Below, piece after piece: positions 63,745-64,000 of a stretch of DNA of 64,000 bases (the first letter of the stretch is position 1; each line of letters opens with the position of its first letter). The position numbers were made by a program, and so were the translations under genes. The stretch covers positions 1,054,001 through 1,118,000 of the forward strand of contig JADJOH010000008.1 in NCBI GenBank assembly GCA_016713925.1, in the 5' to 3' direction. Source of the stretch: Bacteroidota bacterium (GTDB taxonomy: Bacteria > Bacteroidota > Bacteroidia > AKYH767-A > OLB10). The notes below the pieces were generated by a model that saw nothing but the letters and a program-made list of their open reading frames with translations, did no database searches and was not told the origin of the DNA.

Positions 63745-64000
63745 ATGGATAATTCTGCCTTCTGGATCGGCTTCAATCTCTTTATTCTCGCTATGCTGGC
63801 TTTTGATTTGGGTATAGTGAACAGAAAAGAAAAGGCGATATCGTTCAAGGAATCAATTTTATGGGTGGCTTTCTGGTCATCGCTGGCATTGGCGTTTAAT
63901 GGACTGGTGTATTATTGGTTCGGTCCTGAAAAGGCATTTGAGTTTCTAACCGGTTATGTGATCGAATGGTCGCTGAGTGTGGATAACCTTTTTGTGTTTA
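63745..64000 (+). CDS. TerC-family membrane protein, C-terminus cut by window edge
   Basis: The ATG at 63745 gives MDNSAFWIGFNLFILAMLAF, then DLGIVNRKEKAISFKESILW, and LTGYVIEWSLSVDNLFVF at the end of the window. The last stretch has the conserved Asp-Asn pair of TerC/Alx proteins, thought to transport manganese or calcium. Three membrane segments are visible of the usual seven to nine. Confidence 0.9.
   Translation, partial: MDNSAFWIGFNLFILAMLAFDLGIVNRKEKAISFKESILWVAFWSSLALAFNGLVYYWFGPEKAFEFLTGYVIEWSLSVDNLFVF

Overview
The window is chromosomal DNA from a member of the Bacteroidota, probably an environmental lineage near Chitinophagales/Sphingobacteriales. The phylum call rests on type IX secretion (T9SS) C-terminal sorting domains on several secreted proteins, the gliding lipoprotein GldH, the RicT-GldH gene pair, and several promoters of the Bacteroidota form TTTG-N19-TAnnTTTG. 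No rRNA, tRNA or CRISPR array was seen. The genus cannot be named from the sequence.

Layout. 1-9.6 kb is housekeeping: kdsB (cut by the window edge), a T9SS/gliding-type secreted protein, mqnC (futalosine menaquinone pathway), a leucyl aminopeptidase, an 11-bp tandem-repeat tract, pdxA, pgk, a CvpA-like gene and a conserved hypothetical. 9.6-20.1 kb holds a propeller lipoprotein, a two-component pair whose kinase carries an in-frame TGA, NhaA plus a frameshifted CPA-type antiporter, a T9SS propeller, an AraC regulator, a KilA-N protein and an antitoxin-like gene. A large M36 metalloprotease follows (20.6-24.4 kb), then a complete IS4-family element (24.745-26.198 kb) with a 10-bp target duplication inside a host palindrome. 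26.3-31 kb has MscS, Fic, a decayed sbtA bicarbonate-transporter remnant, a LysR gene under a perfect 18-bp dyad, and two tiny overlapping membrane-protein genes. 31-38 kb is a toxin-antitoxin region: PIN/ribbon-helix-helix, HepT/MntA, an AbiE-like pair, a Bro-N protein, and a class III adenylate cyclase with a truncated paralogue. 38.1-38.5 kb carries IS21-like terminal repeats.

38.7-49.9 kb is the main discovery: a compact minus-strand operon vsr - cytosine methylase (drmMII-like) - drmE-like - NERD nuclease - SF1 helicase - drmA - drmB. It reads as a class 2 DISARM anti-phage system in which no PLD nuclease gene (drmC) is present and a NERD/helicase module sits in the middle of the operon. 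Next to it is a type II restriction-modification pair whose endonuclease gene is broken. This pair is bracketed by two degenerate copies of the 5' end of holB, directly upstream of intact holB, which marks the holB 5' end as a likely insertion hotspot for defence cassettes.

52.7-64 kb returns to core genes: holB, ricT, gldH, a thioredoxin-like gene, gamma-glutamyltransferase, two overlapping T9SS propeller genes, a four-helix-bundle gene, a second phased repeat tract (this one with an inversion), and the start of a TerC-family gene.

Several reading frames are interrupted (kinase, antiporter, transposase, NERD/helicase, endonuclease). Some may be real decay and some may be indels in the assembly; each is noted separately.
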